22,810 bases of DNA, taken from an uncultured Eubacteriales bacterium (lineage in GTDB: Bacteria > Bacillota > Clostridia > Oscillospirales > Acutalibacteraceae). Positions 1 through 7,791 of this stretch are shown piece after piece. Location of the stretch: assembly GCA_934486755.1 (NCBI GenBank), contig CAKSQT010000025.1, positions 1-22,810 on the forward strand. The letters run 5' to 3'. The stretch's first letter is position 1. Each line of letters begins with the position of its first letter. The notes under the pieces were generated by a model. The model had not been told where the DNA came from. It made no database searches and saw only the letters and a list, made by a program, of their open reading frames with translations. A program made the translations under genes and the position numbers.

Positions 1-1817
1 CCTATTACGTCGCCGAGCATTTCGTCGGGAACATAAACTTTAAGCGTTCCAATGGGTTCAAGCAGTACGGGTGACGCCTGCGGAATACCCTCTCTGTAAG
101 CCACCGAGGCGGCGGTCTTGAAAGCCATTTCCGAAGAATCGACAGGGTGGTAAGAACCGTCCACCAAGGTTGCCTTTACTCCGACCATCGGGAAGCCTGC
201 AAGCACGCCTTTTGCCATACTGTCACGCAGTCCCTTTTCAACGGCGGGGAAGAAGTTTTTGGGTACGGCTCCGCCGAAGACCTTTTCTTCAAATATCATA
301 TCGTCGCAGTCGCACGGTTCAAATTCTATCCATACATCGCCGTACTGACCGTGGCCGCCCGATTGTTTTTTGTGTTTACCCTGAACCTTAACGGATTTTC
401 TTATCGTTTCGCGGTATGCGGTGGTGGGACGTTTAAGCTCAACCTCCGTGCCGAATTTTGATTTCAGTTTTGAAACGAGAACGTCTATATGCTGTTCGCC
501 GAGAGCCGATAATATCTGCTCGTGGGTTTCCTTATCGGTTGCAAACGAAACGGTCGGGTCTTCTTCGGTCAGTCTTGCAAATCCCGCTGAAATTTTTTCT
601 TCATCGCCTTTGGTTTTAGCAAACACTGCAAAGGAGAGCGAGGGAGATGGGAAATCCGCCTTTTGAGCGGCAATATTTCCGCTTGCCGAAAGAGTATCGC
701 CCGTGAGAACGTTTCCGAGCTTTGAAACCGAGCCTATGTCGCCAGCGCAGATACAGTCGGCGTCCTCCTGCGAGCCGCCTTTAAGCCACATAACCTTGGA
801 AATTCTTTCCTCGGAGCCCGTGCGGTTGTTTTTAAGGCGGGTATCGCCCTTTATCTTGCCCGAAAGAACCTTAAAATAGGAGAGCTTTCCTACAAACGGG
901 TCGGCGATCGTTTTAAATATGTAAACGGCATTTTCGCCGTTTTCGTCGTATTTTGCTTTTTCGCCGTTTTCAAGGGTAAATTCACATTCCGCGGCGCAAG
1001 GCATTATTTCGGTTATGCTGTCAACAAACAGAGGAACGCCCGCGCCCGTCTGCTGAACTCCTGCGTAAACAGGGCAGATGTCGCCCGATTTAACGCCTGC
1101 GCGCAGTCCTCTGATTATTTCTTCTCTTGTAAATTCTTCACCCTCAAAATATTTTTCCATAAGCGAATCGTCGGTCGTTGCGACCGCTTCAAGCAGCATA
1201 CTGCGCATTTCGTCTACTTCCGTGCTTACGGGCATTCGCAGTTCTTTTGCTTCAATACCGTCAAAGGCGTAAGCCTTGTTGTCCACAAGGTCGATATACC
1301 CCTTGACTGCGTCGGATTCCAAATAGGGAACGACAACGGGGCATATAAGAGCGCCGTATTTGCCTGCAAGAGCCGAAATAACACGGTAAAAATGTGCGTG
1401 GGTCGAATCCAGCTTTCCTATAAAGAACGCTGCGCTTTTGCCCGCGCCGCGCGCTTTTTCAAAGGCTTTGCGCGCGCCGACCGTAAGACCCGATTTGCCC
1501 GATACCGTTATTACAACGCCGTCAGCCGCCGAAACCGCCTCGCACATTCCGCCCGCAAAATCAAAAAGACCCGGTGCGTCTATTAGGTTGAGTTTTGTAT
1601 CGTTTATTTCCAAAGCGTACACGGAGGTCGAAACCGACACCTTGCGCTTCTTTTCCTCGGAATCAAAATCCATAACGGTAGTGCTGTCCGATGTTTTGCC
1701 TATCCTTTCGGTAGCCTTTCCGTAAAACAGTATTGCGTCAGCAAGCGTGGTTTTACCCGAACCGCCGTGACCCAATAAAGCAATGTTTCTTATTTTTTCC
1801 GCCGAAAAATTTTTCAA
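1..1817 (-). CDS. EF-G-like translational GTPase paralogue (partial, C-terminus off window)
   Basis: The minus strand is open for 605 codons and runs off the left edge at the start of domain V, so roughly 80 residues are missing from a protein of about 690. The start is a TTG at 1817, preceded by an AAGGAG ribosome binding site (1827-1832); the only nearby ATG is out of frame. Visible parts are the P-loop GHGGSGKT (residues 16-23), a G3 box DAPGLFDF (80-87), a G4-like GKLD (134-137), a beta-barrel domain II, and EF-G domain IV with the GQYGDV segment. The P-loop and domain IV match the EF-G2/EF-G-like family rather than canonical FusA. Unusual points: the switch II His of DxPGH is Leu84, the usual RGITI switch I motif reads RKVSV (58-62), and G4 lacks its Asn. 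GTP hydrolysis by the canonical mechanism is therefore doubtful. Canonical elongation factor G is unlikely. Family assignment is firm; the role is unknown. Confidence 0.93.
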   Translation of the reverse strand, partial: MKNFSAEKIRNIALLGHGGSGKTTLADAILFYGKATERIGKTSDSTTVMDFDSEEKKRKVSVSTSVYALEINDTKLNLIDAPGLFDFAGGMCEAVSAADGVVITVSGKSGLTVGARKAFEKARGAGKSAAFFIGKLDSTHAHFYRVISALAGKYGALICPVVVPYLESDAVKGYIDLVDNKAYAFDGIEAKELRMPVSTEVDEMRSMLLEAVATTDDSLMEKYFEGEEFTREEIIRGLRAGVKSGDICPVYAGVQQTGAGVPLFVDSITEIMPCAAECEFTLENGEKAKYDENGENAVYIFKTIADPFVGKLSYFKVLSGKIKGDTRLKNNRTGSEERISKVMWLKGGSQEDADCICAGDIGSVSKLGNVLTGDTLSASGNIAAQKADFPSPSLSFAVFAKTKGDEEKISAGFARLTEEDPTVSFATDKETHEQILSALGEQHIDVLVSKLKSKFGTEVELKRPTTAYRETIRKSVKVQGKHKKQSGGHGQYGDVWIEFEPCDCDDMIFEEKVFGGAVPKNFFPAVEKGLRDSMAKGVLAGFPMVGVKATLVDGSYHPVDSSEMAFKTAASVAYREGIPQASPVLLEPIGTLKVYVPDEMLGDVI

Positions 1818-1878
1818 TGTAATGCACTCCTTTTGCCATCGGGCAGAAAAAGCAGTCCTCCCCGAATGGTTTTAATCT

Positions 1879-1907
1879 ATTGTACCATATAACTGTGGTA
1901 ATTACAA
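1879..1907 (-). promoter_or_regulatory. Probable sigma-A promoter of the EF-G-like gene
   Basis: On the minus strand, TTGTAA (1907-1902) is separated by exactly 17 bp from TACAAT (1884-1879), about 60 bp upstream of the TTG start. It faces away from the promoter of the secreted-protein gene. Call rests on consensus match only. Confidence 0.6.
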
Positions 1908-2007
1908 CCAATAAATATGAACAAATTAAATTAAAATTGTTAATATATCATAAACTAAAATCCGTTAAAAAGGTAACAATTTTGAGATAATTTGTAACCG
2001 ATTTGTT

Positions 2008-2037
2008 TTGGAATTTTGCAATACGTTTGTGTATAAT
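2008..2037 (+). promoter_or_regulatory. Probable sigma-A promoter of the secreted-protein gene
   Basis: TTGGAA (2008-2013), 18 bp spacer, TATAAT (2032-2037), about 35 bp before the start codon at 2073. The rest of 1820-2072 is AT-rich and holds only this and the divergent EF-G promoter. Confidence 0.6.
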
Positions 2038-2072
2038 ATGTATGTACCAAATTTGAAAGGAAGGCGAGACGT

Positions 2073-2669
2073 ATGAAAAGAAAAGTAGCGTTGCTGGTTG
2101 TAATGGCTCTTGTTTTTGCTTGCTGTTTTTCTTCGCTCAGTCCGTCTGCCGATAATTCGGGAAGTGCCGCAAGCACGGCGCAGAAAACTGTTTACAGCGC
2201 CGATAAAGCGCTTGAAGCGCGTTTTCTCAATATGCTGAATCACAATTTTGTTTATAACGAGGATTTTGACGACGCCGAAAAGGTCATCAACAATTCCGTA
2301 ATTGCTTTGCTCGGCGAACGCGAGTCGGAGGACGCTGAATTTATTTCGCAATCTGTGGTAAGCTCCTTCGTGAGCGATATGTACGGTATAGGAGCCGAGG
2401 CTTTTGAAGGCATTAACGACGGTTTTCCGAAAAAAGACGGTTATGTTTATATAATACCTCGCGGCTTTACAAAGTATTCTCATAAAATCGTCGGAGTTGT
2501 CAAGAATGAGGACGGCACGTATACGGTCAATTCAACCGTTACGGCTGACGGGCACGATTTCGGCAAAGATTCGCTGAAAGCGGTATCTTTGTTTGTTCCG
2601 AACGCTTCGTCCGCTTTCGGTTATAACATAGTTTATTCCAATATACTGACAGACGCGTTTGACGCATAA
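2073..2669 (+). CDS. Small secreted protein of unknown function
   Basis: A 198-residue protein that I do not recognise. The N-terminus is a classic export signal: MKRK, then a hydrophobic core (about residues 5-18), then a polar SSLSPSADNS stretch. VFACC (residues 14-18) could serve as a poor lipobox, so a lipoprotein is possible; signal peptidase I cleavage near SPSA is the alternative. The mature part (about 170 residues) has a helical acidic first half (ALEARFLNML, DFDDAEKVIN) and a beta-rich second half with YVYIIPRGF and DGTYTVNSTV, resembling a small extracellular fold. The start is supported by an AGGAAGG ribosome binding site and its own promoter. It is monocistronic: divergent from the EF-G-like gene and closed by a strong terminator. 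No catalytic motif is visible. Confidence 0.85.
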   Translation: MKRKVALLVVMALVFACCFSSLSPSADNSGSAASTAQKTVYSADKALEARFLNMLNHNFVYNEDFDDAEKVINNSVIALLGERESEDAEFISQSVVSSFVSDMYGIGAEAFEGINDGFPKKDGYVYIIPRGFTKYSHKIVGVVKNEDGTYTVNSTVTADGHDFGKDSLKAVSLFVPNASSAFGYNIVYSNILTDAFDA

Positions 2670-2689
2670 ATTACAACGATTATTTTGAT

Positions 2690-2726
2690 AATTCCCCAAA
2701 CTGAGTTTCGGTTTGGGGAATTTTTT
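2690..2726 (+). terminator. Rho-independent terminator after the secreted-protein gene
   Basis: A perfect 12-bp stem (AATTCCCCAAAC 2690-2701 with GTTTGGGGAATT 2711-2722), 9-nt loop, followed by a T run to 2726. Confidence 0.92.
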
Positions 2727-2768
2727 CAGCCTTTACGGCATAATTTGCACTACGGCGCATTAAAACTA

Positions 2769-2797
2769 TTGACATTTTATCAAAATTTGGATACTAT
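2769..2797 (+). promoter_or_regulatory. Probable sigma-A promoter of glyQS
   Basis: Perfect -35 TTGACA (2769-2774), 17 bp spacer, TACTAT (2792-2797). The resulting leader is only about 50 nt, too short for a T-box. Confidence 0.7.
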
Positions 2798-2852
2798 ATT
2801 ATTTGTAGAAAGTTGACTGATTTTCAGACCTGCTTTTATATTGGAGGATAAA

Positions 2853-4244
2853 ATGGAAGATAATAAAAAGACGATGGACACGATAGTTTCACTTGCGAAA
2901 GGCAGAGGATTTGTATATCCTGGCAGTGAAATATACGGAGGTCTTGCAAATTCTTGGGATTACGGTCCCTTGGGCGTTGAATTGAAGAACAACGTAAAAC
3001 GCGCTTGGTGGAAAAAATTTGTTCAGGAGTCTCCCTACAATGTGGGACTTGACAGCGCGATACTTATGAATCCCGAAACTTGGGTAGCTTCGGGTCATTT
3101 GGGAGGATTTTCAGATCCTCTTATGGATTGTAAAAGCTGCAAGACCCGTCACAGGGCGGATAAGCTGATAGAGGATTATGTTGCCGAAAACGGTCTTGAC
3201 GATAATCCTGCCGCAATGAGCGACGAGGAAATGATGGCATACATCAAGGAAAAGGGAATAACCTGTCCTTCCTGCGGTTCAAACGATTTTACCGATATAA
3301 GAAAATTTAACCTTATGTTTAAAACCTTTCAGGGCGTTACGGAGGACAGCGCTTCAACTATTTACCTCCGCCCCGAAACCGCGCAGGGAATTTTCGTAAA
3401 CTTCAAGAACATTCAGCGCACGACCCGTAAAAAGGTGCCTTTCGGCGTTGGTCAGGTAGGAAAAGCGTTCAGAAACGAAATAACTCCCGGAAACTTTATA
3501 TTCAGAATTCGTGAGTTTGAGCAGATGGAGCTTGAATTTTTCTGCAAACCCGGAACCGACCTTGAATGGTTTGATTATTGGCGTTCTTACTGCCGCGATT
3601 GGCTTCTTAACCTCGGAATTAAGGAGGAAAGCCTGCGCCTTAGAGATCACGATAAGGACGAACTTTGCTTCTATTCAAAGGCTACTACGGACTTTGAGTT
3701 TATGTTCCCGTTCGGCTGGGGCGAGCTTTGGGGTATCGCCGACCGTACTGATTACGACCTGACCCAGCACAGCAAGCATTCGGGTCAGCCGATGGAGTAT
3801 TTTGACCCCGAAACAAACGAAAAATACATTCCTTATGTAATTGAGCCTTCTCTCGGCGCCGACCGTGTTACGCTTGCGTTCCTTTGCAACGCTTATGATG
3901 AAGAAATTGACGATAAGGGCGAAAAACGCGTTGTTTTACGTTTGCACCCCGCGCTTTCTCCGTTTAAGGCGGCTGTGCTTCCGCTTTCCAAGAAGCTCGC
4001 CGACAAAGCAGGGGAGGTTTATTCCGCTCTTTGCAAGCATTTCTCGGTTGATTATGACGACGCAGGCTCAATAGGAAAGCGTTACCGCCGTCAGGACGAA
4101 ATAGGAACGCCCGTCTGCATAACCTACGATTTTGACTCGCTTGAAGATAATTGCGTTACTGTCCGCGACCGTGATACAATGGAGCAGAAGCGCATACCCA
4201 TAGATTCGCTTAAAGATTATATTACAAAGATAACAGAGTTTTAA
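2853..4244 (+). CDS. glyQS: Glycyl-tRNA synthetase, alpha2 dimer type
   Basis: Class II aminoacyl-tRNA synthetase that charges tRNA-Gly with glycine in the cytoplasm. At 463 residues it is the single-chain (alpha2) form, not the alpha2beta2 GlyQ/GlyS pair. Visible are the N-terminal GRGFVYPGSEIYGG segment (17-30), zinc-ligand-like Cys pairs CKSC (93-96) and CPSC (138-141), RPETAQGIFVNF (173-184), motif 2 FRNEITPGNF (206-215) continuing into REFEQMELEFF, motif 3 with GADR (335-338), and a C-terminal anticodon-binding domain. I chose ATG 2853 because GGAGG (2843-2847) lies 5 nt upstream; the in-frame TTG at 2841 overlaps that ribosome binding site. The Na/Pi transporter gene starts 28 bp downstream with no terminator between, so co-transcription is likely. 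Confidence 0.97.
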   Translation: MEDNKKTMDTIVSLAKGRGFVYPGSEIYGGLANSWDYGPLGVELKNNVKRAWWKKFVQESPYNVGLDSAILMNPETWVASGHLGGFSDPLMDCKSCKTRHRADKLIEDYVAENGLDDNPAAMSDEEMMAYIKEKGITCPSCGSNDFTDIRKFNLMFKTFQGVTEDSASTIYLRPETAQGIFVNFKNIQRTTRKKVPFGVGQVGKAFRNEITPGNFIFRIREFEQMELEFFCKPGTDLEWFDYWRSYCRDWLLNLGIKEESLRLRDHDKDELCFYSKATTDFEFMFPFGWGELWGIADRTDYDLTQHSKHSGQPMEYFDPETNEKYIPYVIEPSLGADRVTLAFLCNAYDEEIDDKGEKRVVLRLHPALSPFKAAVLPLSKKLADKAGEVYSALCKHFSVDYDDAGSIGKRYRRQDEIGTPVCITYDFDSLEDNCVTVRDRDTMEQKRIPIDSLKDYITKITEF

Positions 4245-4272
4245 TTGTAATACGCTGAATTGAGGTTTTCAA

Positions 4273-6030
4273 ATGACATCAACACAGATACTGTTAATGT
4301 TTGCGCAGCTTGTAGGCGGACTGTCGTTTTTCCTTTACGGAATGACGATTATGTCGGGCGGTCTTGAAAAAATGACTGGCGGCTCGCTTGAACGTACATT
4401 GAAAAAGGTTACCAAAAACCAGTTTATGAGTTTTCTGCTCGGCGCGGGAATAACCATAGCCATACAGTCGTCATCGGCGATGACTGTTATGCTTGTCGGA
4501 CTTGTAAACTCGGGAATCGTTAATTTTAACGATACTTTCGGCATAATAATGGGCTCCAATGTGGGAACAACGCTTACGGCGTGGCTTTTAAGCCTTGCGG
4601 GAATAAGCGGTGATAATTTCTTTCTTACGCTGCTTCAACCGATGACCTTTGCACCTATACTTGCCTTTGCGGGTATTCTTATGCGTATGGTATCAAAGGG
4701 CGAAAAAAAGAAGAACACGGGAACCATACTTATAGGCTTTGCCATACTTATGACGGGAATGGATTTTATGAGCGCGTCTATGAAATCTGTTCAGGAAATG
4801 GAGAGCTTTTCAAGCCTGCTTACCGCGTTTTCAAGCCCGATAATAGGATTGTTTATTTCAATAATATTCACGGGTATTATTCAGTCGTCTGCGGCTACAA
4901 TAGGCATAGTTCAGGCATTGGCGCTTACGGGAAGCATAACCTACGGTATGGCGATACCGCTTGTTTTGGGCGCGAATATCGGAACCTGTATAACGGCTTT
5001 TCTTTCGAGCTTCGGAACCAACAAGAATGCAAAACGCGTCGTTGCTATGCATATATACGTAAATGTAATAGGCTCCGTGCTTTGTATGGTACTGCTTTAT
5101 GTTGTAAAGGCTTTTAACGGCGAGATCATTGAAACCACTGTTTCTATGCTCGGCGTTGCGGTAATACATACCCTGTTTAACACGATAAATACAATAATGC
5201 TTCTCCCTGTAAGGAAGTATGTAATAAAACTGTGCAAACTGACTGTTAAGATGAAGGACGAAAAAACCCATACCGTTTTTTTGGACGAGCGTTTGTTTAA
5301 CAACACTCCGCTTGCAATATCGGAATGCCACCGCCTTACAGCCGATATGGCGGAGTGCGCGCGAACCGCATTGCTTACCTCAATTTCCATAATCAATAAG
5401 TATGACGCCGATAAGGCGGAGTCCATTCGCGCAACGGAAAATCTGATAGATAAGTATGAGGACAAGCTCGGCACTTATCTTGTAAGGCTCAGTAATAACG
5501 AGCTTTCGGAGAATAATTCTCACAGCATAGCCCGTCTGCTTCACAGCATAGGCGACTTTGAGCGAATAGGCGACCACGCTCTTAATATCTGCAAGGTCGC
5601 GGAGGAAATGCACACCAAGGGCATAACCTTTTCAAAGGACGCTATATCTGAAATTAAAACGATTACCGACGCGGTTGTTGATATACTAAATATGACGGTC
5701 GATTCGTTCATTGCGGACGACGCCGAAAGGGCTTCGCACGTTGAACCGCTTGAACAGGTCATAGACAAGCTCCAAGCAGAGCTTAGGGCAAGGCACGTTT
5801 CACGTCTGCAAAGAGGCGAATGTACAATTGAACTCGGATTTATCTTTACCGATCTTTTGACAAATTACGAGCGTGTTTCAGACCATTGCTCAAATATAGC
5901 CGTTTACACAATGCAGCTGCCGAGCGATAAGTTGGATACCCATAAGTATCTGCACAAGCTCAAATCGGCACCGAGCGGCGCGTTTGTGGACGATTACAAT
6001 ATGTATGAGAAAAAGTATTTACTTGACTAA
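4273..6030 (+). CDS. Na/phosphate cotransporter family protein with C-terminal PhoU-like domain
   Basis: A 585-residue inner-membrane protein of the Na/Pi cotransporter (PF02690, NptA/YjbB-like) family. The N-terminal about 315 residues hold two inverted halves, each with the signature QSS motif (QSSSA at 65-69, QSSAA at 204-208) inside hydrophobic helices. After a charged linker, residues about 340-560 form a helical PhoU-like region containing two repeats, with ERIGDHALNI and ERVSDHCSNI as the matching motifs. Family members move phosphate with sodium, in some bacteria outward; direction and substrate cannot be read from sequence. No pst or phoR/phoB genes are nearby. A GAGG ribosome binding site precedes the ATG. 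It follows glyQS closely, and a weak hairpin lies after it. Confidence 0.92.
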   Translation: MTSTQILLMFAQLVGGLSFFLYGMTIMSGGLEKMTGGSLERTLKKVTKNQFMSFLLGAGITIAIQSSSAMTVMLVGLVNSGIVNFNDTFGIIMGSNVGTTLTAWLLSLAGISGDNFFLTLLQPMTFAPILAFAGILMRMVSKGEKKKNTGTILIGFAILMTGMDFMSASMKSVQEMESFSSLLTAFSSPIIGLFISIIFTGIIQSSAATIGIVQALALTGSITYGMAIPLVLGANIGTCITAFLSSFGTNKNAKRVVAMHIYVNVIGSVLCMVLLYVVKAFNGEIIETTVSMLGVAVIHTLFNTINTIMLLPVRKYVIKLCKLTVKMKDEKTHTVFLDERLFNNTPLAISECHRLTADMAECARTALLTSISIINKYDADKAESIRATENLIDKYEDKLGTYLVRLSNNELSENNSHSIARLLHSIGDFERIGDHALNICKVAEEMHTKGITFSKDAISEIKTITDAVVDILNMTVDSFIADDAERASHVEPLEQVIDKLQAELRARHVSRLQRGECTIELGFIFTDLLTNYERVSDHCSNIAVYTMQLPSDKLDTHKYLHKLKSAPSGAFVDDYNMYEKKYLLD

Positions 6031-6041
6031 AATTTAAAATG

Positions 6042-6082
6042 TGCAGTCGCGGTTGTTAAATTCACAGGCGGCTGCAATTTTT
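6042..6082 (+). terminator. Weak hairpin terminator or attenuator before the ECF ATPase
   Basis: TGCAGTCGC (6042-6050) pairs with GCGGCTGCA (6068-6076) through 9 bp with one G-U, 17-nt loop, followed by ATTTTTAT. The large loop and short T run make it weak; readthrough into the ATPase gene is plausible since no good promoter is visible in between. Confidence 0.45.
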
Positions 6083-6099
6083 ATAGAACGGAGTTTGGT

Positions 6100-7758
6100 A
6101 TGCTCGAAACAAAAGACCTATGCTTTAAATATCCCGACAGCGAAGATTTTGCTCTTAAAGATATTTCGGTTTCTGTTGAAAGCGGAGAGTTTATTCTTAT
6201 CTGCGGTGAGACGGGTTGCGGCAAATCGACGCTTCTTAAAATGTTTAAAAGCGCTGTAACGCCGCACGGCGAACTTATCGGTCAGGTGTTATATAACGGC
6301 AAGCCGTTCGCAGATTGCGATGAAAAGGCGCTTGCCTGTGAAATAGGGTATGTCACCCAAAATCCCGATAATCAAATAGTCACCGATAAGGTTTGGCACG
6401 AGCTTGCTTTCGGTCTTGAAAATCTTGGTGTTTCTCAGGCGGAAATAAAACGCAGGGTTGCCGAAATGGCAAATTATTTCGGAATTCAAAGCTGGTACCG
6501 CAAACATGTGTCCGAACTTTCGGGGGGACAAAAACAACTGCTTAACCTTGCGGCGGTTATGGTTATGCGGCCGCAGGTACTTTTGCTTGACGAGCCTACA
6601 AGCCGTCTTGACCCGATAGCCGCCGCGGAATTTATAAACATAATTAAAAAACTTAACCGAGAGTTTGGAATAACGGTAATCATAGCCGAGCATAATCTGG
6701 AAGAGGTTTTTTCGCTGTCCGACAAAGTTTTGCTTATGAAAGAGGGAAGAACCGTTTTGTTTGATGTTCCCAAAACGGCGGCGAAGAATATGACCGAAAA
6801 ATACGGCGGCAAGGTCTTACCCGAATTGCCGAGCGCGGTGCGGATTTACAGCGGAATAGGTCTGGGCGGCGATTGCCCGCTTACCGTGCGCGACGGTAAA
6901 AGGTATTTGTCGGAAAGATTTGACGGTTCAGATGTCACAAAGTATGATGGCAAAAAATCCGACGGCGAAACGGCAGTTGAATTTAAAAATGTTAGTTTCA
7001 GGTATGAGAAAAAATCGGAGGACATTTTAAACGGCGCCTGCCTGAAAGTAAAAAAGGGCGAAATATACTGCTTAACAGGCGGCAACGGCGTTGGAAAAAC
7101 CACGGCGTTAAAATTAATTGCAGGATTGTTAAAGCAGTACGAAGGTAAGATAAAAATATTCGGAAAAGCCCTAAAAAATCAAAATCCCGTCGCATTCGGA
7201 GTTGCATTGCTGCCGCAGGACCCGCAAACAATATTTCTTAAAAGCCGTGTTTATGATGATTTTTATGAGTATTTAAAAATGATCGGAACAGGGGAAGGTA
7301 AAGCCAAAAACAAAATTTCCGAAATTTCGGATAAAGTCGGAATAACAAGCCTTTTAAACAGGCATCCGTTTGATTTGAGCGGTGGAGAACAGCAAAAATG
7401 CGCCGTTGCAAAGCTCCTTTTGGCTGATCCCGAAATTCTGCTTTTTGACGAGCCTACTAAGGGGCTTGACGGTGAAAGCAAAATATCTCTCGGCAGTCTG
7501 ATTAAAGAACTGAAAAGTTTAGGTAAAACAATTGTTGTAGTGACCCACGATATTGAGTTTGCGGCACACAATGCCGATACGTGTGCAATGCTTTTTGACG
7601 GTGAAATAATAGGCGGACAGGACCCGCATATCTTCTTCGCGGAAAACAGTTTTTATACTACCTATGCAAACCGAATAGCGTATAATTTGTTCCCTTATGC
7701 CGTGACCTGTGATGAGGTTATAAGTGAAAGTAAGAAGAATAAAAGCAACCGCAGTTGA
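6100..7758 (+). CDS. Tandem ECF-type ABC transporter ATPase (two NBDs in one chain)
   Basis: A 552-residue cytoplasmic protein with two complete ABC nucleotide-binding domains, like a fused EcfA-EcfA' (YkoD-like) subunit. NBD1: Walker A GETGCGKS (36-43), Q-loop VTQNPDNQ (85-92), signature LSGGQ (140-144), Walker B LLLDEP (161-166), switch His in AEHN (196-199). NBD2: Walker A GGNGVGKT (327-334), Q-loop LPQDPQT (371-377), signature LSGGE (426-430), Walker B LLFDEP, switch His in THD. The Q-loops with NPDNQ/DPQTI are typical of energy-coupling-factor ATPases for vitamins or metals, not of exporters. No EcfT membrane subunit or substrate-binding S protein is adjacent, so the substrate cannot be named. 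GGAG (6090-6093) lies 6 nt before the ATG. Both domains look catalytically intact. Confidence 0.93.
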   Translation: MLETKDLCFKYPDSEDFALKDISVSVESGEFILICGETGCGKSTLLKMFKSAVTPHGELIGQVLYNGKPFADCDEKALACEIGYVTQNPDNQIVTDKVWHELAFGLENLGVSQAEIKRRVAEMANYFGIQSWYRKHVSELSGGQKQLLNLAAVMVMRPQVLLLDEPTSRLDPIAAAEFINIIKKLNREFGITVIIAEHNLEEVFSLSDKVLLMKEGRTVLFDVPKTAAKNMTEKYGGKVLPELPSAVRIYSGIGLGGDCPLTVRDGKRYLSERFDGSDVTKYDGKKSDGETAVEFKNVSFRYEKKSEDILNGACLKVKKGEIYCLTGGNGVGKTTALKLIAGLLKQYEGKIKIFGKALKNQNPVAFGVALLPQDPQTIFLKSRVYDDFYEYLKMIGTGEGKAKNKISEISDKVGITSLLNRHPFDLSGGEQQKCAVAKLLLADPEILLFDEPTKGLDGESKISLGSLIKELKSLGKTIVVVTHDIEFAAHNADTCAMLFDGEIIGGQDPHIFFAENSFYTTYANRIAYNLFPYAVTCDEVISESKKNKSNRS

Positions 7759-7781
7759 TTTCTAACTTCGGTTGCTTTTTT
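7741..7781 (+). terminator. Terminator between the ECF ATPase and htpG, possibly bidirectional
   Basis: AAAAGCAACCG (7741-7751) pairs with CGGTTGCTTTT (7769-7779), with an inner AGTT/AACT extension and a T run on the plus strand. It overlaps the ATPase stop codon. The A-rich flank on the other side could give a weaker T run for the convergent htpG transcript. Confidence 0.88.
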
Positions 7782-7791
7782 ACTGTGTATT

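Noticed and set aside
147..1725. Plus-strand open frames within the EF-G-like gene
   Set aside because: They are antisense or frame shadows of a minus-strand gene that has clear GTPase and domain IV motifs over the whole span.
2727..2852. Possible T-box leader before the glycyl-tRNA synthetase gene
   Set aside because: The likely transcript leader is only about 50 nt and holds no T-box sequence, specifier loop or terminator.
2841..2852. Upstream TTG start for glyQS
   Set aside because: It overlaps the GGAGG ribosome binding site that serves the ATG at 2853.
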